A stretch of DNA of 64,000 nucleotides from Stagnihabitans lacustris (GCF_025950525.1 NZ_JAPDGS010000002.1:620001-684000), one strand, 5' to 3'. Shown: positions 34,819 through 43,357, numbered from the stretch's first letter. Notes: generated from the letters alone by a model not told the origin. Made by a program: numbers and translations.

Positions 34819-35067
34819 TTACTTGCCCAGCTTGGCTTCCAATGCCGCGATGCGCTCTTCCAGGGCGATGTTCTCTTCGCGCGCCTTTTGCGCCATGGCG
34901 CGGACCGCGTCGAATTCCTCACGCGTGACGAAATCCCGATCCGCCATCCAGCGGTCGATGAAGCCCTTCATCGCCGTCTCTGCCTCGGTGCGCGCGCCCT
35001 GCGCCACGCCCATGGCATTGGTCATCAGCTTGCTCATGTCGTCAAAGAACTTGTTGCCGGGCTGCAT
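34819..35067 (-). CDS. ubiK: Ubiquinone biosynthesis accessory factor UbiK (BMFP domain)
   Basis: An 82-residue protein of the YqiC/UbiK family. It starts MQPGNKFFDDMSKLMTNAMG, an amphipathic membrane-fusogenic region, and ends with a coiled coil (DAVRAMAQKAREENIALEERIAALEAKLG), the standard layout. UbiK supports assembly of the ubiquinone-synthesis complex. The MQPGNK start at 35067 is the conserved one; the upstream in-frame extension is unlike the family. It is divergent from lgt across 113 bp. Confidence 0.88.
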   Translation of the reverse strand: MQPGNKFFDDMSKLMTNAMGVAQGARTEAETAMKGFIDRWMADRDFVTREEFDAVRAMAQKAREENIALEERIAALEAKLGK

Positions 35068-35180
35068 GATGTCTCTCCATCGCTTTTCCCTTATATGGCG
35101 GCAAGGGCCCGCCACGGCAAGAGAGCGGCAGTTGACTTCCCCCCGCCCGCCCGGGAAAACGCGCTGAACCCGGAGAGATC

Positions 35181-36050
35181 ATGTCCTACATCCCCTTCCC
35201 CCCCATCTCGCCCGAGATTTTCGCCATCGACATTGGCGGCATGACCTTCGCGCTGCGCTGGTATGCGCTGGCCTATATCGTCGGGCTGATCCTGGCCTTC
35301 TGGCTGATGCGCAAGGCGATCCGGACCCCGCGGCTTTGGGCCACGGTGCCCATGACCGAGGAACAACTGGACCGGCTGTTCACCTGGATCATCCTGGGCG
35401 TGCTGTTGGGCGGGCGGATCGGCTATGCGCTGTTTTACCAGCCCGGCCATTTCGCGGCCAACCCGCTGCAGATCCTGCGGGTCTGGGAGGGCGGCATGGC
35501 CTTTCATGGCGGGTTCCTGGGCGTCGTGGTCGCGGGTCTGATCTTTGCCCGGCGTGAGAAGATCCCGGCCCTGACGCTGGGCGACCTTTTCGCCATGGCC
35601 TCGCCCATCGGCCTTTTCCTGGGCCGCATCGCCAATTTCATCAATGCCGAGCTTTGGGGGCGGCCGACCCAGATGCCCTGGGGCGTGGCCTTTCCGGGTG
35701 ATGCGGCCCAGCTGTGCCCTGGGGTCGTCGGCATCTGCGCCCGCCACCCCTCGCAGCTCTATGAGGCCGCCTTGGAGGGACTGCTTTTGGGTGCGCTGCT
35801 GCTTTGGGCCGCCTTCCGCGCCGATTGGTTCCGCCATCCGGGCCGGTTGATGGGGACCTTCATCGCGGGCTATGGCGCGGCGCGGTTCTGCGTCGAATTC
35901 TTCCGTCAGCCGGATGTGCAGTTCATCACCGAGGGCAATCCGCTGGGCCTGGCCTGGCAGGTCGCAGGTTACGGCCTGACCCAGGGCCAGGCGCTCTCGC
36001 TCCCGATGATCGCCTTGGGCCTGTGGTTCGCGCTCAGGGCGCGCAAGTGA
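35181..36050 (+). CDS. lgt: Prolipoprotein diacylglyceryl transferase
   Basis: A 289-residue inner-membrane enzyme that attaches diacylglycerol to the lipobox cysteine of prolipoproteins. Seven membrane segments are predicted. The Lgt motifs [39 protein letters not shown] (with the essential Arg) and HPSQLYEA are clear. It begins an operon with an NDUFAF7-like methyltransferase and pgeF; its stop overlaps the next start (GTGA). This gene order is common in the order. Confidence 0.96.
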   Translation: MSYIPFPPISPEIFAIDIGGMTFALRWYALAYIVGLILAFWLMRKAIRTPRLWATVPMTEEQLDRLFTWIILGVLLGGRIGYALFYQPGHFAANPLQILRVWEGGMAFHGGFLGVVVAGLIFARREKIPALTLGDLFAMASPIGLFLGRIANFINAELWGRPTQMPWGVAFPGDAAQLCPGVVGICARHPSQLYEAALEGLLLGALLLWAAFRADWFRHPGRLMGTFIAGYGAARFCVEFFRQPDVQFITEGNPLGLAWQVAGYGLTQGQALSLPMIALGLWFALRARK

Positions 36051-37090
36051 CGGCGCTGGCCCAAATCCTGACGGCCCGCATCATGGCCCAGGGGCCGATG
36101 CCGCTGTCGGATTACATGGCCGAATGTCTGCTGCATCCCCAGCATGGCTATTACACCACAAGGCCCCCCTTTGGCGTCGAGGGCGATTTCACCACCGCGC
36201 CCGAGATCTCCCAGATGTTCGGCGAGCTTCTAGGCCTTTGCCTCGCGCAAGCCTGGCTGGATCAGGGCGCGCCTGTGCCCTTTACCCTGGCCGAAGTCGG
36301 CCCCGGCCGAGGCACTTTGATGGCCGATATCCTGCGCGCCACCCGCGCCGTGCCGGGGTTTCATGGCGGGATGCGCCTGCGCCTGGTCGAGGCCTCGCCG
36401 CGCCTGCGCGCCCTGCAGGCCCAGACGCTGCAGGGCTACGCGCCCGAATGGGTTCAGATCGCTGACCTGCAAGGCCCGCTTTACCTTGTGGCGAACGAGT
36501 TCTTCGACGCCCTGCCGATCCGCCAGTTCCAGCGCAGCGGTGCGGCCTGGCGTGAGCGCCTTGTGGGCCTCGGCCCCGATGGCCTGACGCTCGGCCTTGG
36601 GCCGGTGCTGCCCGTGCCAGAGCTGACCCACCGTCTGACCGACACGACCGAGGGCCAGATCGTCGAGACCTGCCCCCAGGCCCCCGCCATTGCGGCCCAG
36701 ATTGCCGCGCGGCTGATCCCCGGACTGGCGCTGATCCTGGATTACGGCGGCTGGCACTCCCTGGGTGACACCTTCCAGGCCCTGCGCGCCCACGCCCCCG
36801 TCGACCCTTTCGCCACCCCCGGAGAGGCCGACTTGACGGCCCATGTCGATTTTGAACCCCTGACCGGGGCTTGCGCCCATGCCTATACGACCCAGGGCGC
36901 CCTTCTGACCGCTTTGGGGATCGAGGCCCGCTCGGCCCGCCTGGCCCAGCGTCTGACCGGGGCGGCCCTGCAAAGCCACCTTGCCGCGACACGCCGCTTG
37001 ACCTCGCCTGCCGAAATGGGGACTCTGTTCAAAGTCCTGGCGCTTTTCCCCCATGGCGCGCCCCAGCCCCCAGGTTTCCCTGATGCTTGA
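36047..37090 (+). CDS. SAM-dependent methyltransferase, NDUFAF7/COG1565 family
   Basis: A 347-residue protein beginning with GTG at 36047 (overlapping the lgt stop). It contains the family segments [46 protein letters not shown] near the start, the AdoMet loop [16 protein letters not shown], and [13 protein letters not shown]. Mitochondrial NDUFAF7 methylates an arginine of complex I; bacterial homologues are thought to act likewise but this is not proven. The stop overlaps pgeF by eight bases, so it is in the lgt operon. Confidence 0.92.
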   Translation: MTALAQILTARIMAQGPMPLSDYMAECLLHPQHGYYTTRPPFGVEGDFTTAPEISQMFGELLGLCLAQAWLDQGAPVPFTLAEVGPGRGTLMADILRATRAVPGFHGGMRLRLVEASPRLRALQAQTLQGYAPEWVQIADLQGPLYLVANEFFDALPIRQFQRSGAAWRERLVGLGPDGLTLGLGPVLPVPELTHRLTDTTEGQIVETCPQAPAIAAQIAARLIPGLALILDYGGWHSLGDTFQALRAHAPVDPFATPGEADLTAHVDFEPLTGACAHAYTTQGALLTALGIEARSARLAQRLTGAALQSHLAATRRLTSPAEMGTLFKVLALFPHGAPQPPGFPDA

Positions 37091-37823
37091 GATCCTGACC
37101 GCCGAGACCATCCCCTTCCGCCACGGGTTCTTTACCCGCAAGGGCGGCGCCTCGTCCGGCATCTTTGCCGGGCTGAACTGCGGGCCGGGGTCGTCGGATA
37201 TGGCCCAGGCCGTGGCCGTCAACCGCGCCCGTGTGGCCGAGGCGCTGGAGCTTGCGCCCGACCACCTGATCAGCCTGAACCAGACCCATTCGGCCGATGT
37301 GGCCGTGCTGACCGCCCCGCCCGAGGGCAAGATCTCTGCCGATGCCATGGTGACAGCGACCCCGGGTCTGGGGCTTGGGATATTGACCGCCGATTGCCAG
37401 CCTGTGCTGTTTGCCGATGCCAAGGCGGGGATTGTTGGCGCGGCCCATGCGGGCTGGCGCGGCACGCGCGATGGCGTGCTGGAGGCGACGGTTGCCGCCA
37501 TGCAGGCCCTTGGCGCGCGCGATATCGTGGCGGTGATCGGGCCGACGATCAGCCAGGCCGCCTATGAGGTCGGCCCCGAGTTCTTTGAAACCTTCACTGA
37601 CGACGACCCCCAGGCGGCGCGGTTCTTTGCGAATGGCCCTGGGGACCGGATGCTGTTCGACCTGCCGGGCTATGCTTTGGCACGTCTGCGGGCGGCGGGG
37701 GTGGCTGCAGAATGGACGCGGCATTGCACCTACCGTGACCCCGAGCGATTCTATTCCTATCGCCGCACCACCCATCTGAAAGAGGCCGATTACGGCCGCC
37801 TCATCTCGGTAATCCGGCTTTAG
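37083..37823 (+). CDS. pgeF: Peptidoglycan editing factor PgeF (laccase-domain protein)
   Basis: A 246-residue protein of the multicopper-polyphenol-oxidase-like YfiH family. It has LNQTHSADVAVL, the TADCQPVLF block and AAHAGWRGTRDGVLEATVAAM, which contain the conserved His and Cys ligands, and CTYRDPERFYSYRR near the C-terminus. PgeF removes mis-incorporated serine from peptidoglycan stem peptides in some bacteria. The start at 37083 overlaps the previous stop, completing the lgt operon. Confidence 0.93.
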   Translation: MLEILTAETIPFRHGFFTRKGGASSGIFAGLNCGPGSSDMAQAVAVNRARVAEALELAPDHLISLNQTHSADVAVLTAPPEGKISADAMVTATPGLGLGILTADCQPVLFADAKAGIVGAAHAGWRGTRDGVLEATVAAMQALGARDIVAVIGPTISQAAYEVGPEFFETFTDDDPQAARFFANGPGDRMLFDLPGYALARLRAAGVAAEWTRHCTYRDPERFYSYRRTTHLKEADYGRLISVIRL

Positions 37824-38040
37824 GCCAAATTCGCCGCAAACTTGCCATGATTTCTACCGGTCCGGGTTGCCTGGGTCAGGTTTGGTTAAGGATTTTCAGG
37901 CGATTGTTGCCCCAGGCGCTTCGGGGCCGGGATCGTTTCCGCCATGGAAATAATCGCAGCCTGTCGTTTCGCCGCCCAATCCTTGCCCCAAAGCCGGGGC
38001 AAATTGGTCCCAAGGTCGAAACCAAGCTGAGGAACCGCAG

Positions 38041-38205
38041 ATGAAAACCGAACGTCGCTGGCTGAAATCCGTTCTTGCCGCCGCTGCCGAACCTCAGGTC
38101 GCGCTGCCCTGGGCGCGGACCACGCGCCGCCGCCCCGAGGCCTTTCGGACCGCTCCGCCCGCCCAAACCCCTGCAGCCGCGCCGAAATCGGTCGCCGCAC
38201 GCTGA
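38041..38205 (+). CDS. Small basic protein (54 residues), hypothetical
   Basis: A 54-residue, Arg/Ala/Pro-rich protein starting MKTERRWLKSVLAAAAEP and ending PKSVAAR. GAGGAA lies five bases before the ATG. The text resembles short MKTxRRWLKSV proteins I recall from Rhodobacterales, but no function is known to me. Upstream is a TTGCCCC/GGGGCAA hairpin (37983-38002). Downstream are three 27-bp hairpin repeats and a UUCG terminator, so the transcript would have a long structured 3' region. This layout recalls the small-protein/sRNA arrays of Rhodobacter. No membrane segment is seen. Confidence 0.75.
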   Translation: MKTERRWLKSVLAAAAEPQVALPWARTTRRRPEAFRTAPPAQTPAAAPKSVAAR

Positions 38206-38210
38206 CTTTG

Positions 38211-38291
38211 CCCCGACCCGCTGGCGGGTCATTCGTCCCCCGACCCGCTGGCGGGTCATTCGTCCCCCGACCCGCTGGCGGGTCATTCTTT
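38211..38291 (+). repeat. Three tandem 27-bp repeats, each a small hairpin
   Basis: CCCCGACCCGCTGGCGGGTC plus ATTCGTC recurs at 38211, 38238 and 38265 (the last ends ATTCTTT). Each unit holds a GACCCGC-TG-GCGGGTC inverted repeat. The array begins six bases after the small-protein stop and is followed by a GCCCCG/CGGGGC hairpin (38296-38310). Confidence 0.9.
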
Positions 38292-38352
38292 CCCCGCCCC
38301 GCTTCGGGGCCCGTTTCCCTCGTGCTTTTGCCTGCTGTGAGAGCATGTCCCT

Positions 38353-38380
38353 GAGGGTCGGTTCGCCGACCCTCTTTTTT
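38353..38380 (+). terminator. UUCG-loop intrinsic terminator behind the small-protein hairpin array
   Basis: GAGGGTCGG-TTCG-CCGACCCTC followed by TTTTTT. It is one of the strongest terminators in the window and closes a transcript that would run from the 54-residue gene through the hairpin array. Confidence 0.93.
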
Positions 38381-38682
38381 ATCGCGTCGGGTCGGTTCGC
38401 CGTCCGTTTTTTCCTTCACCCTGTCCAAGGCCCCCCGTCGCTTGGCCCCCCCGTCCAAGGCCCCCGTCCTGCCCCTGACGTCACGGCCGGTTCTGCGGCC
38501 ATCCCAATGGGATTGTCGCCCATCCGCCCGCAATCCCCGCCCGACTTGTCCTTTTCCAACCCCGATTCGGGCGACGATTCCCGGCTTTCCGGCCAATTGT
38601 GGCAAGATTGATGCCAGCGGTTAACCAATAACCCCCTCTTCACCACTTTATGGAAAACACCCGCCCCAATCGCCCTATGTTT

Positions 38683-38711
38683 TTGACAAGCTGCCCAGAT
38701 TGCGCCAAATT
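38683..38711 (+). promoter_or_regulatory. Candidate promoter with perfect -35
   Basis: TTGACA (38683-38688) and CAAATT (38706-38711) are 17 bp apart. The -10 is poor. If active it would start an RNA near 38718, just inside the structured element that ends at the 38816-38866 terminator. Confidence 0.35.
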
Positions 38712-38866
38712 CCGTCTCGTTGGATCCCACCGCGACAGGTGAGGGTGCAGGGGTAAGACCTGAAAAGGCGCCTCGCTCTTGCTGCGGCCGTCACAGACGG
38801 AATGGGAAGGTTTCGGGGCGGTTCCTGTGGTCCTCTGCCACATCAAGGGAACCGCCCTTTCCTTTT
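38710..38866 (+). ncRNA. Candidate structured RNA with terminator (riboswitch-like leader or sRNA)
   Basis: ATTCCGTCT (38710-38718) and AGACGGAAT (38796-38804) are perfect 9-bp complements enclosing 77 bases that can fold further (CAGGT/ACCTG). A nested hairpin follows: GGGCGGTTCC/GGAACCGCCC with inner TGTGG/CCACA (38816-38857), then TTTCCTTTT. It lies 165 bp upstream of the aminotransferase start on the same strand. I match it to no known riboswitch or sRNA. A cis-acting attenuator of the aminotransferase/glutamine synthetase pair and a free sRNA are both possible. Confidence 0.45.
38816..38866 (+). terminator. Nested-hairpin intrinsic terminator upstream of the aminotransferase
   Basis: A perfect 10-bp outer stem, GGGCGGTTCC with GGAACCGCCC, encloses an inner TGTGG/CCACA stem and is followed by TTTCCTTTT. 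Confidence 0.75.
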
Positions 38867-38975
38867 GCACCACCCTCCAGCCTCCCCAAAAAACCTCCCC
38901 AGAAAACCACACCACCCCCCAAAAATTCCCGCCCCCCCAAATTCCACCCAAGCCAAAACCCGCCCTCTTTCTTTT
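38858..38975 (+). promoter_or_regulatory. C-rich, G-poor leader tract, possible Rho-loading (rut) site
   Basis: About 115 bases contain only some six G residues while C and A dominate, unlike the rest of this GC-rich, G-balanced window. Such C-over-G bubbles are typical of rut sites bound by Rho. It directly follows the intrinsic terminator and precedes the aminotransferase start. Function is inferred from composition alone. Confidence 0.4.
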
Positions 38976-39030
38976 GATCAAATTCCTTGCCATAGTCCTG
39001 ACCGCCACAGCTGCGGCACAGGAGCCCCGA

Positions 39031-40383
39031 ATGATCGCCGGTATCGACCCCATCCGACTGGAGGCCTTGCGCGCCACCGAGGCCGCGGCCTTTGCCCAGG
39101 CCCATCCGAAATCTGCCGCGGCCTTGGCCAGGGATCAGGGGCATTACCTGGACGGGGTGCCGCTGCACTGGATGAAGGATTGGCCGATGCCGCATCTGCC
39201 GGTGGTCGAAAGCGCCAAGGGCGCGCGGATCACCGATATCGACGGCAATGGGCTGCATGACTTTTGCCTGGGCGATACGGGGTCGATGTTTGGCCATTCG
39301 CCGCCCGCGGTGGCCCGGGCGATCAAGGCGCAGGCGGGGCGGGGGCTGACCTATATGCTGCCCTCTCAGGCCGGGCTGGAGGCGGGGCGGCTGCTGACGG
39401 CCACTTTCGGCGCCTTCCAGTGGCAGATTGCCACGACCGCGACGGACGCCAACCGCTTTGCCCTGCGCGTGGCGCGGGCTGTGACGGGGCGGCCCAAGGT
39501 GCTGGTCTTTCACGGGTGTTACCATGGCACGGTGGATGACGCGATGGTCTGCCTTTCGGACGGCGCCACCGCCAACCGCCCCGGCCTGCTGGGCCAGGTG
39601 GCGGACCTTTCCCTTGTCGCCGTCGCGGTCGAGTTCAACGATCTTGCCGCGGTCGAGGTCGCCTTGGCCCGCGGGGACGTGGCCGCCATCCTGACCGAGC
39701 CGGTGATGACCAATTCCTGCATGGTCCTGCCCGCGCCCGGCTTCCATCAGGGCCTGCGCGACCTGGCCACGAAATACGGCGCGCTTCTGATCATCGACGA
39801 GACGCATACGATCTCGTCGGGTCTGGGCGGTTACACCCGGGTTCATGGGCTGCAGCCCGATATTTTCGTCGTTGGCAAATGCGTGGCGGGGGGGATGCCC
39901 ACCGCGGTCTGGGGGCTGAACACGGCCACGGCGGCGCGCTATCATCAGGCCAATGCCGCGCGGGCCTCGGGCCATTCCGGCATGGGAACCACGCTGTCGG
40001 CCAATCCGATGCAATTCGCCTGCCTGCAAGCCACCCTGTCGCAGGTCATGACGCCGCAAGCCTATGCCCATATGGAGACCCTGGCCGAGACCCTGCAACA
40101 GGGCCTCGCCGCGGCCATCACCGCCCGGGGCCTGCCGTGGCACACCATCCGCGTTGGCGCCCGGGTCGAGTTCATCTGCGCCCCGGGTCCCTTGCTCAAC
40201 GGCACCGAGGCCGCCGCCGCCCATGTGCCGCAGGTGGAAAGCGCGGTCCATGTGGCGCTTTTGAACCGCGGTTGCCTGATCGCGCCCTTCCACAACATGA
40301 TGCTGATCTCTCCGGCGACCAAACCGTCGCAGGTCAAGGCGCTGATCCGTGCCTTTGCCGAAGTGCTGGAGGCGCTGACATGA
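39031..40383 (+). CDS. Class III aminotransferase (aspartate aminotransferase family protein)
   Basis: A 450-residue pyridoxal-phosphate enzyme of the ornithine/GABA/glutamate-semialdehyde aminotransferase fold. The cofactor lysine is Lys283 in VVGKCVAGG, preceded by LIIDETHTIS with the Asp that binds the pyridine nitrogen. HGCYHGTVDDAM matches the phosphate-binding helix region. The ATG at 39031 follows ACAGGAG; longer in-frame extensions run into the C-rich leader. Its stop overlaps the glutamine synthetase-like gene (ATGA). The pair suggests catabolism of an amine or polyamine via gamma-glutamyl intermediates; the amino donor is not readable. Confidence 0.88.
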   Translation: MIAGIDPIRLEALRATEAAAFAQAHPKSAAALARDQGHYLDGVPLHWMKDWPMPHLPVVESAKGARITDIDGNGLHDFCLGDTGSMFGHSPPAVARAIKAQAGRGLTYMLPSQAGLEAGRLLTATFGAFQWQIATTATDANRFALRVARAVTGRPKVLVFHGCYHGTVDDAMVCLSDGATANRPGLLGQVADLSLVAVAVEFNDLAAVEVALARGDVAAILTEPVMTNSCMVLPAPGFHQGLRDLATKYGALLIIDETHTISSGLGGYTRVHGLQPDIFVVGKCVAGGMPTAVWGLNTATAARYHQANAARASGHSGMGTTLSANPMQFACLQATLSQVMTPQAYAHMETLAETLQQGLAAAITARGLPWHTIRVGARVEFICAPGPLLNGTEAAAAHVPQVESAVHVALLNRGCLIAPFHNMMLISPATKPSQVKALIRAFAEVLEALT

Positions 40384-41750
40384 AGGCCGACCCGTCAGAG
40401 GCCCAGGCCTTCCTGGACGCGAACCCGCAGATCGAGGCCTTCGACCTGGTGCTGATCGACGCCAACGGCATCGCGCGGGGCAAGATCATCCGCCGGCACG
40501 AGCTGATGGGGGTTTATACCCATGGGCGGCATCTGCCGATTTCCATCCTGGGGCTGGATATCCTGGGCGAGGATGTCGAGGCGACCGGCCTTGTCTGGGA
40601 CGAGGGCGACGCCGACCGCCGGGCCTGGCCGCTGCCCGGCGCCTTGAAGCCGCTGCATGGCACCAACAGGGGCGAAGTTCAGGTCAGCCTGTATGAACTG
40701 GACGGCGCGCCGATGACCAGCGACCCGCGCCATGCGCTTGCGGCCCAAGTGCAGGCGCTGGCAGAGCAGGGGTTGCGGGCCAGCGGGGCCTTCGAGCTGG
40801 AGTTTTTCCTTCTGGAGCCCGAACTTGGCCCGGATGGCAAGGTCGTCGCCGCCCGCGATGTGCTGGACGGGCGCGCGGGGCGCAGGACGGATGTCTATTC
40901 CGTCGATGCCTTGCATGGGATGTTGCCGTTTCTGGATGACGTCTATGCCGCAGCCCGACTGTCCGACCTTCCGGCCGAAACCGCGATTTCCGAATATGCG
41001 CCGGGGCAGTTCGAGCTGACCTTGCATTACCGCGACGACGTCTTGCAGGCCGCCGATGACCTGTGCCGGTTGAAGCGCATCGTGCGGGCCATGGCGCGCA
41101 AACATGGGCGGCTGGCCTGTTTCATGGCCAAACCACATGAGGACCGGGCGGGCTCGGGGATGCATTTCCATGTGTCCCTGTGGCAGGGGGCGCGGAATAT
41201 CCTTGTGGAAGATCAAGAGGGTCAGTGGAACGCCCCGCTGCGCCATGCCATCGGTGGCCTTGCGGCGACGATGGGCGAGGCGATGTTGGTTTTCGCCCCC
41301 CATGCAAATTCTTGGCGGCGGTTTGTGGGCAATTCCTATGCGCCGGTCAAGCCGACCTGGGGGGTGAACAACCGCTCGGTGGCGCTGCGTATTCCGGCTG
41401 GCAGCAAAAGCGCCCGCAGGATCGAACACCGGCCCTCGGGCGTCGATGCCAATCCCTATCTGGTGGCCGCGGTGGTGCTTGCGGGGATCAGGCAGGGCCT
41501 GGCCCAGGGCATCGACCCCGGGCCTGAAACCACGGGCAATGGCTATGCCGACAGCCCGCTTTCGGGCGCCCCCACCCTGCCGCGCGACTGGCGCGAGGCG
41601 ATCGAGGCGGCGCGGGGCTCGGATTTCCTGAAGGCGGCCCTGGGCGAGGGGCTGCACCGCACCTTTTTGGCGGTGATCGGCGCGGAATATGCCCGGGTCG
41701 CGCGCGAGGTTTCGGAACTGGACCTCAGGCTATACCTGCAGACCGTTTAA
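40380..41750 (+). CDS. Glutamine synthetase family protein (gamma-glutamylputrescine synthetase-like)
   Basis: A 456-residue glutamine synthetase homologue. The Glu-rich metal-binding ASGAFELEFFLLEPE, SEYAPGQFELTL, the substrate loop KPHEDRAGSGMHFHVSL and the ATP-site NNRSVALRIPAG/RIEHRPSGVDANPYL are in correct order. Length (456) and lack of the adenylylation-site tyrosine loop typical of GlnA fit the PuuA/gamma-glutamylamide group. It is coupled to the aminotransferase by ATGA overlap. The 3' end overlaps the convergent CbiX-like gene by 26 bases. Confidence 0.9.
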   Translation: MKADPSEAQAFLDANPQIEAFDLVLIDANGIARGKIIRRHELMGVYTHGRHLPISILGLDILGEDVEATGLVWDEGDADRRAWPLPGALKPLHGTNRGEVQVSLYELDGAPMTSDPRHALAAQVQALAEQGLRASGAFELEFFLLEPELGPDGKVVAARDVLDGRAGRRTDVYSVDALHGMLPFLDDVYAAARLSDLPAETAISEYAPGQFELTLHYRDDVLQAADDLCRLKRIVRAMARKHGRLACFMAKPHEDRAGSGMHFHVSLWQGARNILVEDQEGQWNAPLRHAIGGLAATMGEAMLVFAPHANSWRRFVGNSYAPVKPTWGVNNRSVALRIPAGSKSARRIEHRPSGVDANPYLVAAVVLAGIRQGLAQGIDPGPETTGNGYADSPLSGAPTLPRDWREAIEAARGSDFLKAALGEGLHRTFLAVIGAEYARVAREVSELDLRLYLQTV

Positions 41751-42417
41751 GCGTTGCGGCGATCAGGGCGGGGACGCGGGGGTCAAGCCCCAAGGGCGGC
41801 AGGCAAAGGCCCTGAAACCCCGCCAGCGCCAGCGCCTCGGGCAGGTCATCGGTCACATGGCCGCCCTCGGCCGCAAAGAACGGCAGGCAAAGCGACCCCG
41901 GGCCAAAGTCGCGGGCCTCGGCGATGAAGGGGGCTTCTTCGATGAAATAGGCCTGCGCCCGGGTGAACCCGGCGGCGCGCAGACGGTTGGCCATGGTTTC
42001 CGCGACCTCGGCTGGCGCACGTGACCGCCCGGAGCCATGGGCTGCGACCAGGACCGGGGTATCGGCCGGCGCGCGGCCAAGCGCTGTGGCGGCCTCTTGG
42101 GCGACGGTCACGGCAAGGTCCTGCACCGCCTCATCAAGGCCAAAAGGAGAGAGGTGGTGCCAATCCTGCGCGCCCTCAAGCCCCATGCGACGGGGAACCT
42201 CGGTTCGGGTGAACCAGCCGCCCGCCATGAACATCGGATAAACCAGGCCGGGGGTGGGATCGACGGCCTGGGCCAGGGCTCCGGGCAGGGCAAGGGTCGC
42301 ATAGCGGATGTCCCAGCCGGGCAGGTGGCCCGCAACCAGGCAAGCCAATTCCCCCAAAGCCGCCTGGGCGGGTTCGGGAGAGGAGGGTTGGCCATGGGCG
42401 ATCAGCAGGGCTTTCAT
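41725..42417 (-). CDS. CbiX-like sirohydrochlorin chelatase family protein
   Basis: A 230-residue protein with two tandem half-domains. The first begins MKALLIAHGQPSSPEPAQ and has the PMFMAGGWFTRTEVP block. The second has VLVAAHGSGRSRAPAEVAETMANRL and FIEEAPFIAEARDFGPGSLCLPFFAAEGGHVTDDLP. The paired His of the AHG motifs suggest metal chelation into a tetrapyrrole. It may be a chelatase or a related metal-handling protein; no other cobalamin or siroheme gene is in view. The start ATG is at 42415-42417, 32 bp after the SDR stop. Confidence 0.82.
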   Translation of the reverse strand: MKALLIAHGQPSSPEPAQAALGELACLVAGHLPGWDIRYATLALPGALAQAVDPTPGLVYPMFMAGGWFTRTEVPRRMGLEGAQDWHHLSPFGLDEAVQDLAVTVAQEAATALGRAPADTPVLVAAHGSGRSRAPAEVAETMANRLRAAGFTRAQAYFIEEAPFIAEARDFGPGSLCLPFFAAEGGHVTDDLPEALALAGFQGLCLPPLGLDPRVPALIAATLKRSAGIA

Positions 42418-42448
42418 GCTGCGGCAGATAGGGGATGGGGCGCCTGGG

Positions 42449-43195
42449 TCAAGGGGCAACCGGATAGGGCCAGGGCGCCTGCGAAAAGGTGCCGCCATCG
42501 ACATAGAGCGTCTGGCCGGTGACGAAAGCCGCCGCCTCGGAGATAAAGAACAGCATCGGCCCCACAAGGTCTTGCGGCGTGCCGATGCGGCGCAAGGGGG
42601 TGATGGGCGACCAGGTGGCGGCATAGTCGCCGGATTCGGCGGCGGTGCGTTCGGTGGCAATGGCACCGGGCGCGATGCAGTTGACGCGGATGCCATGGGG
42701 GCCAAGCTCGCTGGCCGCGACCTTGGTGAATTGCTCGATCCCGCCCTTGGAGGCGGTGTAGTCGACCAGCCGCGGGAAAGCGTGCTTGTTGCAGCCCGAC
42801 CCCAGCGTCAGGATCGACCCGCCATGACCCGCGGCAATCATCGCTTTGGCGGCGGCCTGGGTGTTCAGGAAGGTGCCGCGCAGGTTGGTCGCCATGACGG
42901 CGTCCCATTGCTCCGCCGTCAGGTCCAGCAGGCTGGACCATGTCTGGATGCCGGCGTTGCAGATCATGATGCTGGGCGCTTTGCCCGCCCAATCGGCGGC
43001 ATGGGCATGGAAATCGGAGACTTGCGCCGGGTCGCTGGCGTCGGAGTGCAGGGCCAGGCCCTGAACCTCGGCGGCCAGCGTTTCCGCATTGGGGTCGCCC
43101 AGATGGGTGAAGGCGACCTTGTAGCCGGCCTGGGCCAGGCCGCGGACAAGATGGCTTCCGATGGCCGAACTTCCGGCGGTGACGAGTGCGAGCAT
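42449..43195 (-). CDS. SDR family oxidoreductase
   Basis: A 248-residue short-chain dehydrogenase. The cofactor motif is TAGSSAIG (Ala and Ser in place of the usual Gly residues of TGxxxGIG). ICNAG is the typical NAG motif, the catalytic Tyr-Lys is in YTASK, and LGSGCNKHAF contributes the serine. C-terminal GGTFS follows. The altered Gly-rich loop is unusual and may shift cofactor use. It is upstream of the CbiX-like gene on the minus strand, 31 bp apart, likely cotranscribed. Substrate unknown. Confidence 0.9.
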   Translation of the reverse strand: MLALVTAGSSAIGSHLVRGLAQAGYKVAFTHLGDPNAETLAAEVQGLALHSDASDPAQVSDFHAHAADWAGKAPSIMICNAGIQTWSSLLDLTAEQWDAVMATNLRGTFLNTQAAAKAMIAAGHGGSILTLGSGCNKHAFPRLVDYTASKGGIEQFTKVAASELGPHGIRVNCIAPGAIATERTAAESGDYAATWSPITPLRRIGTPQDLVGPMLFFISEAAAFVTGQTLYVDGGTFSQAPWPYPVAP

Positions 43196-43225
43196 CTGGG
43201 GCCTCCTGCGGGCAGGGTAGCTTTT

Positions 43226-43297
43226 GGGGGCCGCGGGGGGAAGGGGGCGCCGCCCCCGCCTTCGGCCCCCCCGGGGATATTTGGGTCAGTATGAAAG
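43226..43297 (+). repeat. Dispersed intergenic repeat copy 6 (hairpin plus core)
   Basis: GGGGGCCG (43226-43233) pairs with CGGCCCCC (43263-43270) around an inner GC stem. After three bases the core GGGATATTT...TATGAAAG runs at 43274-43297. Confidence 0.8.
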
Positions 43298-43311
43298 GGG
43301 GGGGAAGGAAG

Positions 43312-43335
43312 GGAGTATTTGGGTCAATGTGAAAG
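43312..43335 (+). repeat. Dispersed intergenic repeat core, copy 7
   Basis: The 24-nt core appears here as GGAGTATTT then GGGTCAATGTGAAAG. It has no hairpin directly beside it and follows copy 6 in the same orientation. Confidence 0.75.
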
Positions 43336-43357
43336 GGGGGGCTTGGGACTGGGGGAT

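Larger units (their letters stand above)
38206..39030. other. 825-bp gene-free region with RNA-like structure and two terminators
   Basis: No coding frame with a ribosome site is recognised. In order it holds the 27-bp hairpin array, a UUCG terminator (38353-38380), a GTCCAAGGCCCCC direct repeat (38423 and 38453), a TTGACA -35 (38683-38688), a closed 95-base structure (38710-38804), a hairpin terminator (38816-38866), and a C-rich, G-poor tract (38858-38975) before the aminotransferase start. Confidence 0.7.

Noticed and set aside
38211..38291. CRISPR array (three direct repeats)
   Set aside because: The 27-bp units follow each other without spacers and no cas gene is near. They are simple tandem hairpin repeats.
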